NCBI RefSeq assembly: GCF_937873765.1
Contig: NZ_CALMZC010000006.1
Coordinates: 1 to 56,849 of the forward strand
Source of the DNA: an uncultured Thiothrix sp.
GTDB taxonomy: Bacteria > Pseudomonadota > Gammaproteobacteria > Thiotrichales > Thiotrichaceae
Length of the DNA: 56,849 nucleotides
Reading direction: 5' to 3'
In this document: positions 1 through 8,335 of the stretch, piece after piece
Position numbering within the stretch: position 1 is the first letter of the stretch
Layout of the letters: every line of letters begins with the position of its first letter
The notes under the pieces: model-generated
What the model was told of the DNA's origin: nothing
The model's input: the letters and a program-made list of their open reading frames with translations, nothing else
The model's database searches: none
Made by a program: the position numbers and the translations under genes

Positions 1-222
<222 letters not shown>

Positions 223-240
223 ATTTTAAGGAGTTCTTTA

Positions 241-1476
241 ATGAATATGCTTAATAGAAATCTAGTTGCGTTGGCTATCGCAACAGCTTTAGCCTCAGAC
301 GCAGTGCTGGCAGCTGATTTGCCTTTGCCACCTCCGGGGCCTTTTGTTAATCCTGTCGAAATGGCGGCACCGGGTTCTAATGCTGAAGCAGTTGGTAGCA
401 ATACAACCGCAACAGCTACGCCAACCACAGGGAGTGTAGCTGTGACGGTACAAGCTGCCGATATGCCAGCTCCCCCTCCCGGACCTTATGCGACTCCAGT
501 ACCTGTAGAAGGTGGCATTACTGTAGAGCAAGGTGTCCCTGTGGCTCCTCAAGCAACAGCTCCACTAGAAATTCCAACCCAGCCGGAGCAACCTGCAATA
601 CCCGTTGCTCCTGAGCAAACTGCTCAAGTTCCGACACAGCCGGCGGTTTCTGAACAGGCTGCGCAAGCACCAGCACAGCCAGTGACTCCAGAACAAACCG
701 CGCAAGCACCTGCACAGCCAGTGGCTCCAGAGCAAACCGCGCAAGCACCTGTACCAGAGCAAGCTCCAGCAGGTCAGTTAGCAATGCCAACCTTGCCTGA
801 TCAACCAGCAGTTCCCGTGGTTCCTGAGCAAACTAATCAAACTCCAGCTCAACCAGTTGTGCCAGAGCAAGCTCCAGCAGGTCAGCTAGCAATGCCAACT
901 TTGCCTGATCAACCAGCAGTACCAACTGCCCCAGAGCAAGCTACTCAGGTGCCGACACAACCAGATGCGCCTGAACAAACTGCACAAGCTCCAGCACAAC
1001 CGACTGCCCCAGCACAGTCTGCTCAAGGGCCGGCTCAGTTACAAATGCCTGACATGCCTAGCCAAGCGAGTGTACCTACGCAAACTACTCAAATACCACA
1101 GCCACTTGCAGAGCCACAAGCGCCACAGATGCCAGCACAGCCTGCTGCACCAGAACAGCAATTGACACAAGCGCCTAATCAAGTGGTTATGCCTATGCAG
1201 CCGTCCATGCAAGGTCGCCCCATGGCTCCGATGATGCCTATGCCTGTTATGCCGATGGCAATGCCTTATCAGCAACAAGTTCAATATTGGTATATTATCC
1301 CTGTGGTTCCACCAGCTAACCAAATGCCTATGATGATGCCGCAAGCTATGCCGCCCATGTACACTATGCCTGCGGGTCAACCCCGCATGCAGATGCAAGG
1401 TGGGCGTATGCTGCATCCACGCCAAGCAGTGCCCCAAGTCTCTGCTCAACCACAACAACCGGCTCCGGCTCAATAA
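241..1476 (+). CDS. Exported Pro/Gln/Met-rich low-complexity protein
   Basis: This 411-residue protein has a clear Sec signal peptide (MNMLNRNLVALAIATALAS, cleavage probably after AVLA). A proline-rich start follows, with the motif LPLPPPGPF and a second copy MPAPPPGPY. Residues about 100-320 are repeats built on PEQ-x-AQ-x-PAQP, including a near-identical 59-base DNA duplication. The last 100 residues are rich in Met, Pro and Tyr. AAGGAG at 228-233 sits 7 bases before ATG 241. No catalytic domain is visible. An extended periplasmic or surface (sheath, wall-spanning) protein is inferred from composition only. It is followed by a 7-bp hairpin (1490-1511) before the ParA gene. Confidence 0.8.
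   Translation: MNMLNRNLVALAIATALASDAVLAADLPLPPPGPFVNPVEMAAPGSNAEAVGSNTTATATPTTGSVAVTVQAADMPAPPPGPYATPVPVEGGITVEQGVPVAPQATAPLEIPTQPEQPAIPVAPEQTAQVPTQPAVSEQAAQAPAQPVTPEQTAQAPAQPVAPEQTAQAPVPEQAPAGQLAMPTLPDQPAVPVVPEQTNQTPAQPVVPEQAPAGQLAMPTLPDQPAVPTAPEQATQVPTQPDAPEQTAQAPAQPTAPAQSAQGPAQLQMPDMPSQASVPTQTTQIPQPLAEPQAPQMPAQPAAPEQQLTQAPNQVVMPMQPSMQGRPMAPMMPMPVMPMAMPYQQQVQYWYIIPVVPPANQMPMMMPQAMPPMYTMPAGQPRMQMQGGRMLHPRQAVPQVSAQPQQPAPAQ
754..920 (+). repeat. Two 59-bp direct repeats inside the Pro-rich gene
   Basis: Copies at 754-812 and 862-920 differ at only two bases and start 108 bases apart. They encode the same stretch, beginning PEQAPAGQLAMP and ending DQPAVP. This points to recent duplication by recombination within the gene. 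Confidence 0.9.
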
Positions 1477-1533
1477 GCGGAGTGATCCTGCTATGAGTTA
1501 AGGTTCATAGCTAGGAGTAAGCGAACAGCGTGC

Positions 1534-2163
1534 ATGATTACATTAATTGGCAATCTCAAAGGCGGTACAGGTAAAAGTACAATAACTTTTAACCTCGCCC
1601 TTTGGGCAGCAACTCATCAAAATGTGCATGTTCTGGTGTATGACTTAGACCCACAGTCCACGACTTCTGATGCATTCGAAATTCGTGCTGAGGAAGGCCA
1701 TCTACCTATGCTCAAACCAAAGCGTCAGGTAGATGTGCTAGGGTATGAGGGCGAGCATACCCATGTGTTAGTGGATATTGGATTGGCCGATATGCACGCT
1801 ACTGAATTAGCCATTCAGCGAGCTGATCATATCTTGATTCCAGTGTCACCTAGCCAAGCAGATGTCTGGTCGACGCAACGATTTTTGAAGATGATTACCG
1901 AGATTCGTCAGCAGCGCCCCGTTCAGTTATTCGCTTTACTCAATCGAGCAGATACACATGCCAGTGTGCGCGAAACCACAGAAGCAGCGGAAGCGCTGGG
2001 TCTGCTAGAGGGTTTGCATTTACTGGATTCACGCCTTTATTTAAGAACAAGCTACCGGCGATCCTTTAGTGAAGGCTTGGCGGTATTTGAAATGGAACCG
2101 CGCTCTAAGGCAGCAGCTGAAATTGATGCCTTGGGGCGGGAGCTTTACCACCTTATTAATTAA
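1534..2163 (+). CDS. Small ParA/MinD-type ATPase
   Basis: This 209-residue protein starts directly on a deviant Walker A motif, KGGTGKST at residues 9-16, with both signature lysines (K9 and K14). YDLDPQST near residue 36 is the ParA-type DxDPQ motif, and HVLVDIG near residue 78 is the Walker B strand. Length fits the short ParA class lacking an N-terminal DNA-binding domain, which positions cargoes on nucleoid or membrane. No ParB or MinE partner is next to it and no parS-like repeat was seen, so the cargo is unknown. The neighbouring exported and membrane proteins make an envelope cargo plausible. ATG 1534 has no good ribosome site at normal distance (AGGAG lies 16 bases upstream), but the motif fixes the start. 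Confidence 0.88.
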   Translation: MITLIGNLKGGTGKSTITFNLALWAATHQNVHVLVYDLDPQSTTSDAFEIRAEEGHLPMLKPKRQVDVLGYEGEHTHVLVDIGLADMHATELAIQRADHILIPVSPSQADVWSTQRFLKMITEIRQQRPVQLFALLNRADTHASVRETTEAAEALGLLEGLHLLDSRLYLRTSYRRSFSEGLAVFEMEPRSKAAAEIDALGRELYHLIN

Positions 2164-2199
2164 CTAACCGTATTCGGGGTTTGGAGATAGGAGATATCC

Positions 2200-2847
2200 A
2201 TGAAAGCTTTTCGTTGGCTATTAGTGCATCCCATAGCGTTTGCTTGGATACTGGCAGCTATTGCTATCATTTTAAACTGGATGGTGGGCAGTGGTGCACC
2301 ACCTAAGAAAGAGCATCAAGCCAAAGCTGGCCAACATGAAATGCAGGCTCAAAAAGGTGCTGCTGGACATGAACAAGCTTCAAATCAGGCTCAGGCGGCA
2401 GCAGCGATGCCTGCAGACCATGGTGCTGATGCTAATTTAGGCCAAGCTACTGCTAGTGGCGAACAGGCTCAAGCTGCCTCTGCTTCAGTGGCTGAGCAAG
2501 CTGCTGTTGGTGCTATTGCTACAACTGATGACCAAGCCGTCAATGAGAATTCTAGTGCGGAAGATTTATTATTAGCAGCCCGTGAAGCTTATTGGAGCGG
2601 TGAATATGACCGTTCGGTCGGCTTCTATCTGTCATTGTTGAAAAAAGATAACAAACCAGATTATAAGGGGGAGTTAGCTAACGTCTTTTGGAAGCAAGGT
2701 AAGAGTGCTGAAGCGGTTAGTTTATATGCAGAAATCGCGCCTTGGTTAGCTGAGCAAGGTCGGATCACTGAATTACAAAGCATTAAAGTTTATGCGGATG
2801 TCGTTGATCCTGCTAAAGCCACTGAAATTGGCGCTGTGATAAAATAA
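2200..2847 (+). CDS. Membrane-anchored protein with C-terminal TPR-like helices
   Basis: A 215-residue protein of unrecognised family. One membrane segment lies near residues 8-28 (PIAFAWILAAIAIILNWMV) behind a short basic start, predicting an anchor with the rest outside the cytoplasm. Residues about 35-115 are an Ala/Gln-rich linker of low complexity. Residues about 120-215 form helix pairs with TPR character: AAREAYWSGEYDRSVGFYL, then LANVFWKQGKSAEAVSLYAE. Such repeats bind protein partners. AGGAG just upstream supports ATG 2200. It lies 36 bases after the ParA gene, so it is likely in the same transcript and may be a scaffold for that system; this is inference. Confidence 0.75.
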   Translation: MKAFRWLLVHPIAFAWILAAIAIILNWMVGSGAPPKKEHQAKAGQHEMQAQKGAAGHEQASNQAQAAAAMPADHGADANLGQATASGEQAQAASASVAEQAAVGAIATTDDQAVNENSSAEDLLLAAREAYWSGEYDRSVGFYLSLLKKDNKPDYKGELANVFWKQGKSAEAVSLYAEIAPWLAEQGRITELQSIKVYADVVDPAKATEIGAVIK

Positions 2848-2861
2848 CAAAATCTACCTAT

Positions 2862-2881
2862 GGCATGTCCACGGACATGCC
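2862..2881 (+). terminator. Candidate hairpin after the TPR-like gene
   Basis: GGCATGTCC, two loop bases, GGACATGCC form a perfect 9-bp stem, 15 bases after the stop codon. The following bases (CTTTCATCTCTTA) are only moderately T-rich, so termination may be partial. Confidence 0.55.
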
Positions 2882-2914
2882 CTTTCATCTCTTATCCACC
2901 AAAGATAAAAAGGC

Positions 2915-2951
2915 AGGTTGCCATTTGTAGAGCAACCTAATGTTTTATTGT
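2915..2951 (+). terminator. Second candidate terminator hairpin
   Basis: AGGTTGC (2915-2921) and GCAACCT (2932-2938) pair over a 10-base loop. T-rich TGTTTTATTGTTT follows. With the hairpin at 2862 it separates the ParA/TPR pair from the downstream genes. Confidence 0.5.
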
Positions 2952-2998
2952 TTGGGGTTTCCTACTGAAGCTCCTTTACAAACCACAGGAGCACACAC

Positions 2999-3766
2999 AT
3001 GTCGACTCAATCTAAGGTTTCTTTAGATGAAGTTAATTTAGAGTTGAAGAGTGTCGAGCACGAATTAAGCGATGTTGAGCAAGATTTGCGCCAATTTGAA
3101 ACGAATCAATCGAACGCAACTACACTACTCAAGTTTTTAGTTTACCCTTCCTTAATTGCGTTTATAATTTTGGCAGGCTATGGGTTTTATCTGATTCAAC
3201 GTCTGACCAGTGATGTGAATCGTTTAGCTGAAACAATTGTGCAGTTAAGTGCCTCCGTTGATAGTAGCATGCTAAGTATTTCTGGCAGTATGACTACGAT
3301 GTCAGGGCAGATGGCCAGTATTGTTAACTCTACCAACGCCATGTCTAGCACGATGCATGCAATGAATAACAGTACGCAACGTATGTCTAATGATGTGACG
3401 CAGATGAACGCATCCACTCAGAATATGGCGGCTTCGGCTTATAATATGCAACATGATATGTGGAGCATGAACCGCAGTATTTCTAAGCCATTGCGCTTAT
3501 TTAATAGCTTTATGCCATTTGGTGGTGGTAATGATGCTCCACCGGTATCTCTGCCAACTGCACCGCTAGTACCTTATTACAATAGTCCGTACTATAATAC
3601 CGGTTGGCTTTATCCGGGACAGCAGGGAATGACGCCGACCGCGCCACCAGCGCCGTCTACTGCTGCTCCGATAACTCAACCCTTACAACAACCTACCAAG
3701 CCTCAAGCAGAGGGTCGCTCACAAATTAACTTATCAGCGGCTACAACTTTGGCAGGTTTGCATTAA
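2999..3766 (+). CDS. Membrane protein with Met/Ser/Asn-rich heptad helix
   Basis: A 255-residue protein of no recognised family. Residues 1-40 are an acidic amphipathic coiled coil (VNLELKSVEHELSDVEQDL). A membrane helix follows near residues 45-68 (LLKFLVYPSLIAFIILAGYG). Residues about 72-165 form a long predicted helix in which methionine recurs at heptad-like spacing (SMTTMSGQM, MSSTMHAMN, TQRMSNDVTQMN). The C-terminal 90 residues are disordered, with Pro, Tyr and Gln (YYNSPYYNTGWLYPG). AGGAG at normal distance supports ATG 2999. It is 18 bases upstream of the dynamin-like GTPase, so a shared job in membrane organisation is inferred. Confidence 0.78.
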   Translation: MSTQSKVSLDEVNLELKSVEHELSDVEQDLRQFETNQSNATTLLKFLVYPSLIAFIILAGYGFYLIQRLTSDVNRLAETIVQLSASVDSSMLSISGSMTTMSGQMASIVNSTNAMSSTMHAMNNSTQRMSNDVTQMNASTQNMAASAYNMQHDMWSMNRSISKPLRLFNSFMPFGGGNDAPPVSLPTAPLVPYYNSPYYNTGWLYPGQQGMTPTAPPAPSTAAPITQPLQQPTKPQAEGRSQINLSAATTLAGLH

Positions 3767-3784
3767 TAAATAAAGGATTGTCGC

Positions 3785-5236
3785 ATGACCCCTGATAAAC
3801 GCATGGAGCAACGTCTAAATTTGCTGCAAGAGCATTTAAAGCGTGAAAATCCCACTATGGTGGACGTTGTTGGCAAGTATCGTGAGCTCGATGTGGTGGC
3901 TAAGAAAATTGGCTTACTAGCCCCAGGGGAGTCTTATGCAACCCAGATTTCATGGTGGCCACTGATTTCGATTCTAGGCACCTTTTCAGCGGGCAAATCG
4001 AGCTTTATTAATACTTATTTGGGTTTAGAACTACAACGCACCGGCAATCAAGCCGTCGATGATCGTTTTACCGTGATTACCTTTAGCCCAGATGGTACAC
4101 AGCGTACTTTGCCGGGTTTAGCATTAGATGGTGACCCACGCTTTCCGTTCTACCAAATCGGCGAAGAAATCGAAGCGGTCAGTGCGGGAGAAGGTTCACG
4201 TATTGATAACTATCTGCAAATGAAGGCAGCACCTAGCGAAAAGCTACGTGGGCGTATCTTGATTGACTCGCCCGGGTTTGATGCTGATGCCCAGCGTAAA
4301 GCAATTTTACGCTTGACGGATCATATTATTGAGCTATCTGATTTAGTCCTAGTATTTTTTGATGCGCGCCATCCTGAACCAGGCGCAATGCAGGATACCT
4401 TAGAGCATTTAGTGCGTGGTACGCAGCGGCGTAATGATAATTCTAAATTCCTGTTTATCTTAAATCAAATTGATACTTCCGCGCGGGAAGATAATCTTGA
4501 AGACATCGTCGCTTCTTGGCAAAAGGCACTCGTACAAAGTGGCTTGTCGGCAGGTAGTTTCCATATTCTATTTAATGATCGTTTAGCGGTACCGGTGCCT
4601 GATGAAGCAGTATGGGCACGTTATGTGGCTAAGCGTGATGCCGATTATCAGCGCATTATGGAGCGCATTGATGGTGTAAATGTGGAGCGAGTGTATCGCA
4701 TTATCGGTAACCTAGAATCCACCAGTAATCAAATTGAACAGCAAGCTGTGCCCCGCTTGCGTACCCTATTGCAACGCTGGCGACGTGATACTTTAATTTG
4801 GGATGGGATTGCTTTTGCTGCTTTAGCCGTCGGTGGTATTGCCTTAACGGTTTGGCTGGGTTGGTGGCAAGGTTTAAGTTTCAATCCTCCTTGGCTCGCT
4901 GAAGTACAATCAAGCTCGGTGATGTCAACTATTGTTATTGCTATTCCGATTTTGATTCTACTAATTATTCACTTCTTAATTCGTAGCAAAGTACGCAGTT
5001 ATGTGAGTAAGTCGCTAGGCACTGAAGAGGCTTATGGCAACTTACAGGCGGCTTTCAAGAAAAGTACAGGCTTCTTTCGCTCGATTTTCCAAACTAAACC
5101 AGCCGGTTGGGGCAATTTAAACCGTCGACGTTTAGATAGTATTCGTCATTCAGTGGATCGCTTAGTACAACGTCTCAATGATCGCTTTACCAATCCATCA
5201 GGGCGTGATCCTGTACCACTTGTGAAAGGTCGCTAA
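3785..5236 (+). CDS. Dynamin-like membrane GTPase
   Basis: A 483-residue GTPase. G1 is GTFSAGKSS (residues 65-73), G3 is DSPGFDAD (161-168) and G4 is NQID (227-230). An N-terminal helical lead (1-60) precedes the GTPase core, as in EHD/dynamin-type proteins. A helical stalk follows, then two membrane segments near 335-358 and 380-402 and a basic tail. Bacterial dynamin-like proteins bind and remodel membranes. The fold class is supported by motifs; the cellular role here is not known. AGGA before ATG 3785 supports the start. It sits 18 bases after the heptad-helix membrane protein and 1 base before apbE, so the three are almost certainly one transcript. Confidence 0.85.
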   Translation: MTPDKRMEQRLNLLQEHLKRENPTMVDVVGKYRELDVVAKKIGLLAPGESYATQISWWPLISILGTFSAGKSSFINTYLGLELQRTGNQAVDDRFTVITFSPDGTQRTLPGLALDGDPRFPFYQIGEEIEAVSAGEGSRIDNYLQMKAAPSEKLRGRILIDSPGFDADAQRKAILRLTDHIIELSDLVLVFFDARHPEPGAMQDTLEHLVRGTQRRNDNSKFLFILNQIDTSAREDNLEDIVASWQKALVQSGLSAGSFHILFNDRLAVPVPDEAVWARYVAKRDADYQRIMERIDGVNVERVYRIIGNLESTSNQIEQQAVPRLRTLLQRWRRDTLIWDGIAFAALAVGGIALTVWLGWWQGLSFNPPWLAEVQSSSVMSTIVIAIPILILLIIHFLIRSKVRSYVSKSLGTEEAYGNLQAAFKKSTGFFRSIFQTKPAGWGNLNRRRLDSIRHSVDRLVQRLNDRFTNPSGRDPVPLVKGR

Positions 5237-5237
5237 C

Positions 5238-6290
5238 TTGCTTGGGCGGTTGCTACATCAATGCACCTTAAGGCCAGCTTGGATGCTGGCCTTAGCGTTG
5301 TTAGTTTTGCTCACAGCTTGTGATTCCAAAGAAACTACTGCCGTGCGCTTACAAGGCGAGAGCATGGGTACGACTTGGCATATTACCTTTATGCCTAACC
5401 CACAGGTAACGCAAGATGCCAATGCTTTGCGTGCAGGGGTGGAAGCAATTTTGGTGCGTATCGATGAGCAAATGTCGAATTGGCGTAAAGATTCAGAGAT
5501 TTCGCGTTTTAATCAAGCACAAGTCACTGAATGGTTTCCAGTGTCTGCAGATTTAGTCAAAGTAGTCGCAGCGGCTCAGCAAGTCAGCCAGTTCAGTCAG
5601 GGTGTTTATGATATCACGGTCGGGCCTCTGGTGAATGTATGGGGCTTTGGTAGTACGAAAAAAATGGTAACTAAGCCATCTGATGCTGAAATCCAAGCAG
5701 CCTTAACTAAAGTGGGTTATCAGAAATTATTCATCCAAGAACAGCCGCCTGCCTTGCGCAAGGCCTTGCCTGATATGTATGTAGATTTAGCCTCAATTGC
5801 ACCGGGCTATGCAGTCGATTTAATGGGGCAATATTTTGAGCGGCAAGGTATTAAGGATTATATGATCGAATTGGGTGGAGAAGTGCATACCTTAGGCAAA
5901 AGCCCGCGTGGTGATGATTGGCGAATTGGGATTGAGAAGCCAGTAGATTTAGGTAATGCTGTGCAGCAAGGCATGCTGTTAGTCAATGCTGGCTTATCCA
6001 CTTCAGGTGATTATCGCGATTTTTTCATTGAGAATGGTAAGCGCTATTCACATACGATTGATACTACTACCGGTTACACTGCTAGACACAGTTTAGCTTC
6101 TGTTTCCGTGGTGGCTGACAATACTACTTTAGCAGATGCTTATTCCACCATGTTGATGGCAATGGGTGAGGTTAAAGGCAAAACCTTTGCCGATCAGCAT
6201 CAACTTAAAGCCTTCTTTATTTGGCGCACTGATCAAGGCTTTGAAACCTATGCAACTGCTGGTTTTCAGCCTTTGTTGTTAAAGCCCTAG
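5238..6290 (+). CDS. apbE: ApbE-type FAD:protein FMN transferase, lipoprotein
   Basis: ApbE attaches FMN to threonine in target flavoproteins such as Nqr and Rnf subunits, using FAD and magnesium, on the periplasmic side. Family motifs are visible: GESMGTTWHITF near residue 40, FNQ and SRFN segments, YDITVGPLVNVWGFG, DLASIAPGYAVD, ELGGEVHTLG, and a C-terminal DAYSTMLMAMG. The N-terminus is a lipoprotein signal with lipobox LTAC. The TTG at 5238, one base after the GTPase stop, gives a 28-residue signal; ATG 5283 would leave a very short one, so TTG is preferred. No Nqr or Rnf genes are in the window, so its targets lie elsewhere. Confidence 0.9.
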   Translation: MLGRLLHQCTLRPAWMLALALLVLLTACDSKETTAVRLQGESMGTTWHITFMPNPQVTQDANALRAGVEAILVRIDEQMSNWRKDSEISRFNQAQVTEWFPVSADLVKVVAAAQQVSQFSQGVYDITVGPLVNVWGFGSTKKMVTKPSDAEIQAALTKVGYQKLFIQEQPPALRKALPDMYVDLASIAPGYAVDLMGQYFERQGIKDYMIELGGEVHTLGKSPRGDDWRIGIEKPVDLGNAVQQGMLLVNAGLSTSGDYRDFFIENGKRYSHTIDTTTGYTARHSLASVSVVADNTTLADAYSTMLMAMGEVKGKTFADQHQLKAFFIWRTDQGFETYATAGFQPLLLKP

Positions 6291-6293
6291 CTT

Positions 6294-6830
6294 ATGGCGT
6301 GCGTTATTTTATTTAACAAGCCCTATGATGTGCTTTGCCAGTTTACCGATCAGAGTGGCCGACAAACTTTAGCTGACTTCATTAGTGCACCGAACTTCTA
6401 CGCAGCAGGGCGTCTAGATCGGGATAGTGAAGGTTTGTTGGTGCTAACAGATGATGGCCGCCTGCAACAACGGATTGCAGATCCAAAATATAAAGCTTTC
6501 AAAACCTATTGGGTGCAAGTCGAAGGTATACCGACCGTAGAGGCTTTAGTTGCTTTGCGTAAAGGTATAAAACTAAATGACGGTTGGACTTTGCCTGCTG
6601 AAGTGCGTTTAATGGAGGAACCTAAGGATTTATGGCCACGTCAACCACCCATTCGAGTAAGAAATACTATTCCAGATAGTTGGCTGGAATTAAAAATTCG
6701 TGAAGGACGGAATCGGCAGGTACGCCGCATGACGGCTGCATTAGGTTTTCCGACTTTACGTTTGATTCGGTATCAGGTGGATGCATGGACGCTGGATGGG
6801 CTGCCCTGTGGGAGTTGGCGTTTTGCCTAA
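6294..6830 (+). CDS. rluE: 23S rRNA pseudouridine synthase, RluE type
   Basis: A 178-residue RsuA/RluE-family synthase converting a uridine of 23S rRNA to pseudouridine; in E. coli RluE the site is U2457. The catalytic motif [17 protein letters not shown] lies at residues 39-55, with catalytic Asp42. KTYWVQVEG and [24 protein letters not shown] are typical of the family. The short N-terminus without an S4 domain separates RluE from RsuA and RluB. It starts 3 bases after apbE, so it is co-transcribed. The family call is firm; the exact target base is inferred. Confidence 0.9.
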   Translation: MACVILFNKPYDVLCQFTDQSGRQTLADFISAPNFYAAGRLDRDSEGLLVLTDDGRLQQRIADPKYKAFKTYWVQVEGIPTVEALVALRKGIKLNDGWTLPAEVRLMEEPKDLWPRQPPIRVRNTIPDSWLELKIREGRNRQVRRMTAALGFPTLRLIRYQVDAWTLDGLPCGSWRFA

Positions 6831-6877
6831 TCCAGCGTCTTAGCGAGGTTGCAATTAACCAAGGGAGAAGTTAAAAA

Positions 6878-6940
6878 GCGCTCGCAGCGGTATATGATTG
6901 GAGGAGAGGAGGAGTCATGTACCTATTAAGCTGCGAGCGC
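6878..6940 (+). other. Candidate structured RNA: 11-bp stem with GGA-rich loop and tiny ORF
   Basis: GCGCTCGCAGC (6878-6888) and GCTGCGAGCGC (6930-6940) are perfect inverted repeats. The 41-base loop holds GGAGGAGAGGAGGAG (6900-6914) with four GGA triplets. It is followed at once by ATG 6917 of a 14-codon ORF (MYLLSCERRQIVYT, stop 6959-6961) whose codons make up the 3' arm. There is no T-run, so it is not a normal terminator. It lies between convergent genes. A CsrA-type target or sponge, or a translated leader, is possible; expression is unproven. Confidence 0.35.
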
Positions 6941-7061
6941 CGACAAATTGTTTACACTTAACATCAAGCTGAATTTCAGTTGCTTCGTGCTATGAAACTC
7001 ATAGTATTGATTTTTGTTGCAATGCACAAGTGATGAAAATTATCCTGTTTGGTTATTTATT

Positions 7062-7721
7062 CTAACCGTTTACGGCTGAACTTTCTAAGTACTCGATCCG
7101 ACGTTCTAGATCTTCAATACGTTTTAATAAGCTTTCATACATTGATGTGCTTAATTCAGGCAATTCATCTGTTTTAGCGCTACAGATCTCTGTTTGTAGG
7201 TTTGCTAAGGTTTCAGTACCCAGGGTGTGATAGTAACGTTCTTCACGTTGTCCGGCTTGTGGCGGTAATTTCATCACTAGGGATTGCTCATTCTTTAGCC
7301 AACCTTCGAGTATAGTACGGATTTGTTCAGGTTGCGTAAATTCGGCCATCCGGTCAGTACGAGTCTTCAATTCATTTAAAGTTTGTGGGCGACGCAACAT
7401 GAGTACGGCTAAAACGGCTTGCTGCTGTGGGGTTAAATTTAATTTACGTTGTACCTTGTGTTCAACTCGCTGTGCACGTCCACTGTTTTGGATCACGAGC
7501 CAACCGTACTCAATCAAACTACGTGCAATGTGCCCAACCTCACCTTCTTTCAAATTCATAATGGGGTCACGGCTGGTTTTTTGATTGCAAGCGAGCATTA
7601 AAGAATTAATAGTTAGCGGGTAATTGTTTGGAGTGGTTAGTTGTTTCTCCATTAAACTTCCTAGAATACGAAGCTCTTCAGCACTAAAAGGTGGTTTCTG
7701 CGTGTCATCAAGTATTTGCAT
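7062..7721 (-). CDS. yceH: YceH-type DUF480 protein
   Basis: A 219-residue member of the YceH (UPF0502/DUF480) family, which folds as paired winged-helix domains; the role is unknown. Recognisable family segments are FSAEELRILGSLMEKQLTTP at the N-terminus, NSLMLACNQKTSRDP, and VLAVLMLRRPQTLNELKTR in the second winged helix. The C-terminal 30 residues form a coiled coil (LLKRIEDLERRIEYLES). ATG 7721 matches the family N-terminus. It is convergent with rluE and divergent from pncC, so it is probably monocistronic. Confidence 0.88.
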   Translation of the reverse strand: MQILDDTQKPPFSAEELRILGSLMEKQLTTPNNYPLTINSLMLACNQKTSRDPIMNLKEGEVGHIARSLIEYGWLVIQNSGRAQRVEHKVQRKLNLTPQQQAVLAVLMLRRPQTLNELKTRTDRMAEFTQPEQIRTILEGWLKNEQSLVMKLPPQAGQREERYYHTLGTETLANLQTEICSAKTDELPELSTSMYESLLKRIEDLERRIEYLESSAVNG

Positions 7722-7795
7722 GGTTCAGACTCTAATTATTCATGTTGTCAGTTTAATATAAGCACATTTTTTACGCATTAGGAGCGCTGCTTAGT

Positions 7796-8335
7796 ATGCA
7801 AGATTCTGTTTATGAGGTAGTTGAAAACTTAGCGAGTCAGCTTAAACAAGCTAATTGGTCGTTAGTTATTGCAGAGTCTTGCACGGGCGGTGGGGTGGCT
7901 AAGGCTTGTACAGCGGTCGCTGGTAGTTCATCTTGGTTTGATAGTGCGTTTGTTGTGTATAGTAATGCAGCTAAGCAACGCATTTTGAATGTACCTGCGC
8001 AAACTATTGAAGCTTATGGAGCGGTAAGTGAAGCAGTAGTGCTGGAGATGGCAAAAGGTGCTTTTCAGCAATCGGTTGCTCAGGTGGCTGTTGCTGTAAG
8101 TGGGATTGCTGGGCCGGGCGGTGGTAGTATGCATAAACCAGTCGGTATGGTTTGTATTGCTGCGGTTATAAAAAACAGAGCAGAATGGGCGCAGACTTTT
8201 TATTTCCAAGGTGATCGCGAACAAATCCGTGAGCAAGCCATTTTGGAGGCTTTGAGGTTGATCGATGATTTATTGACACGCCAGAAGTTGGATGAGGACG
8301 CCTATCCGACTTCTGGTGGTGAAGCAATCAATTAG
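7796..8335 (+). CDS. pncC: Nicotinamide-nucleotide amidase (CinA C-terminal domain)
   Basis: PncC removes the amide from nicotinamide mononucleotide to give nicotinate mononucleotide, recycling the pyridine ring left by DNA ligase and other NAD users. At 179 residues it is the stand-alone CinA C-terminal domain. Motifs are IAESCTGGGVAKACTAVAG (about 24-42), WFDSAFVVYSNAAK, YGAVSEAV and AVSGIAGPGGG. AGGAG lies 11 bases before ATG 7796, slightly far. Its place ahead of recA is widespread in proteobacteria. The stop codon overlaps the stop of the convergent PH-domain gene by 4 bases. Confidence 0.92.
   Translation: MQDSVYEVVENLASQLKQANWSLVIAESCTGGGVAKACTAVAGSSSWFDSAFVVYSNAAKQRILNVPAQTIEAYGAVSEAVVLEMAKGAFQQSVAQVAVAVSGIAGPGGGSMHKPVGMVCIAAVIKNRAEWAQTFYFQGDREQIREQAILEALRLIDDLLTRQKLDEDAYPTSGGEAIN

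Noticed and set aside
1039..1473. 144-codon His/Arg-rich minus-strand ORF opposite the Pro-rich gene
   Set aside because: Its composition is the mirror of the Pro/Gln/Met repeat codons on the plus strand.
2200..2847. TolA- or TonB-like protein from the membrane helix plus Ala/Gln linker
   Set aside because: The C-terminal region has TPR-like helix pairs and no TonB or TolA C-terminal signature, and no ExbB/TolQ genes are near.
1490..7004. Shared CTATGA/TCATAG stems at 1490-1511 and 6990-7004 as a repeated element
   Set aside because: Only the 6-7 base arms match; loops and flanks differ, so chance is the simpler explanation.
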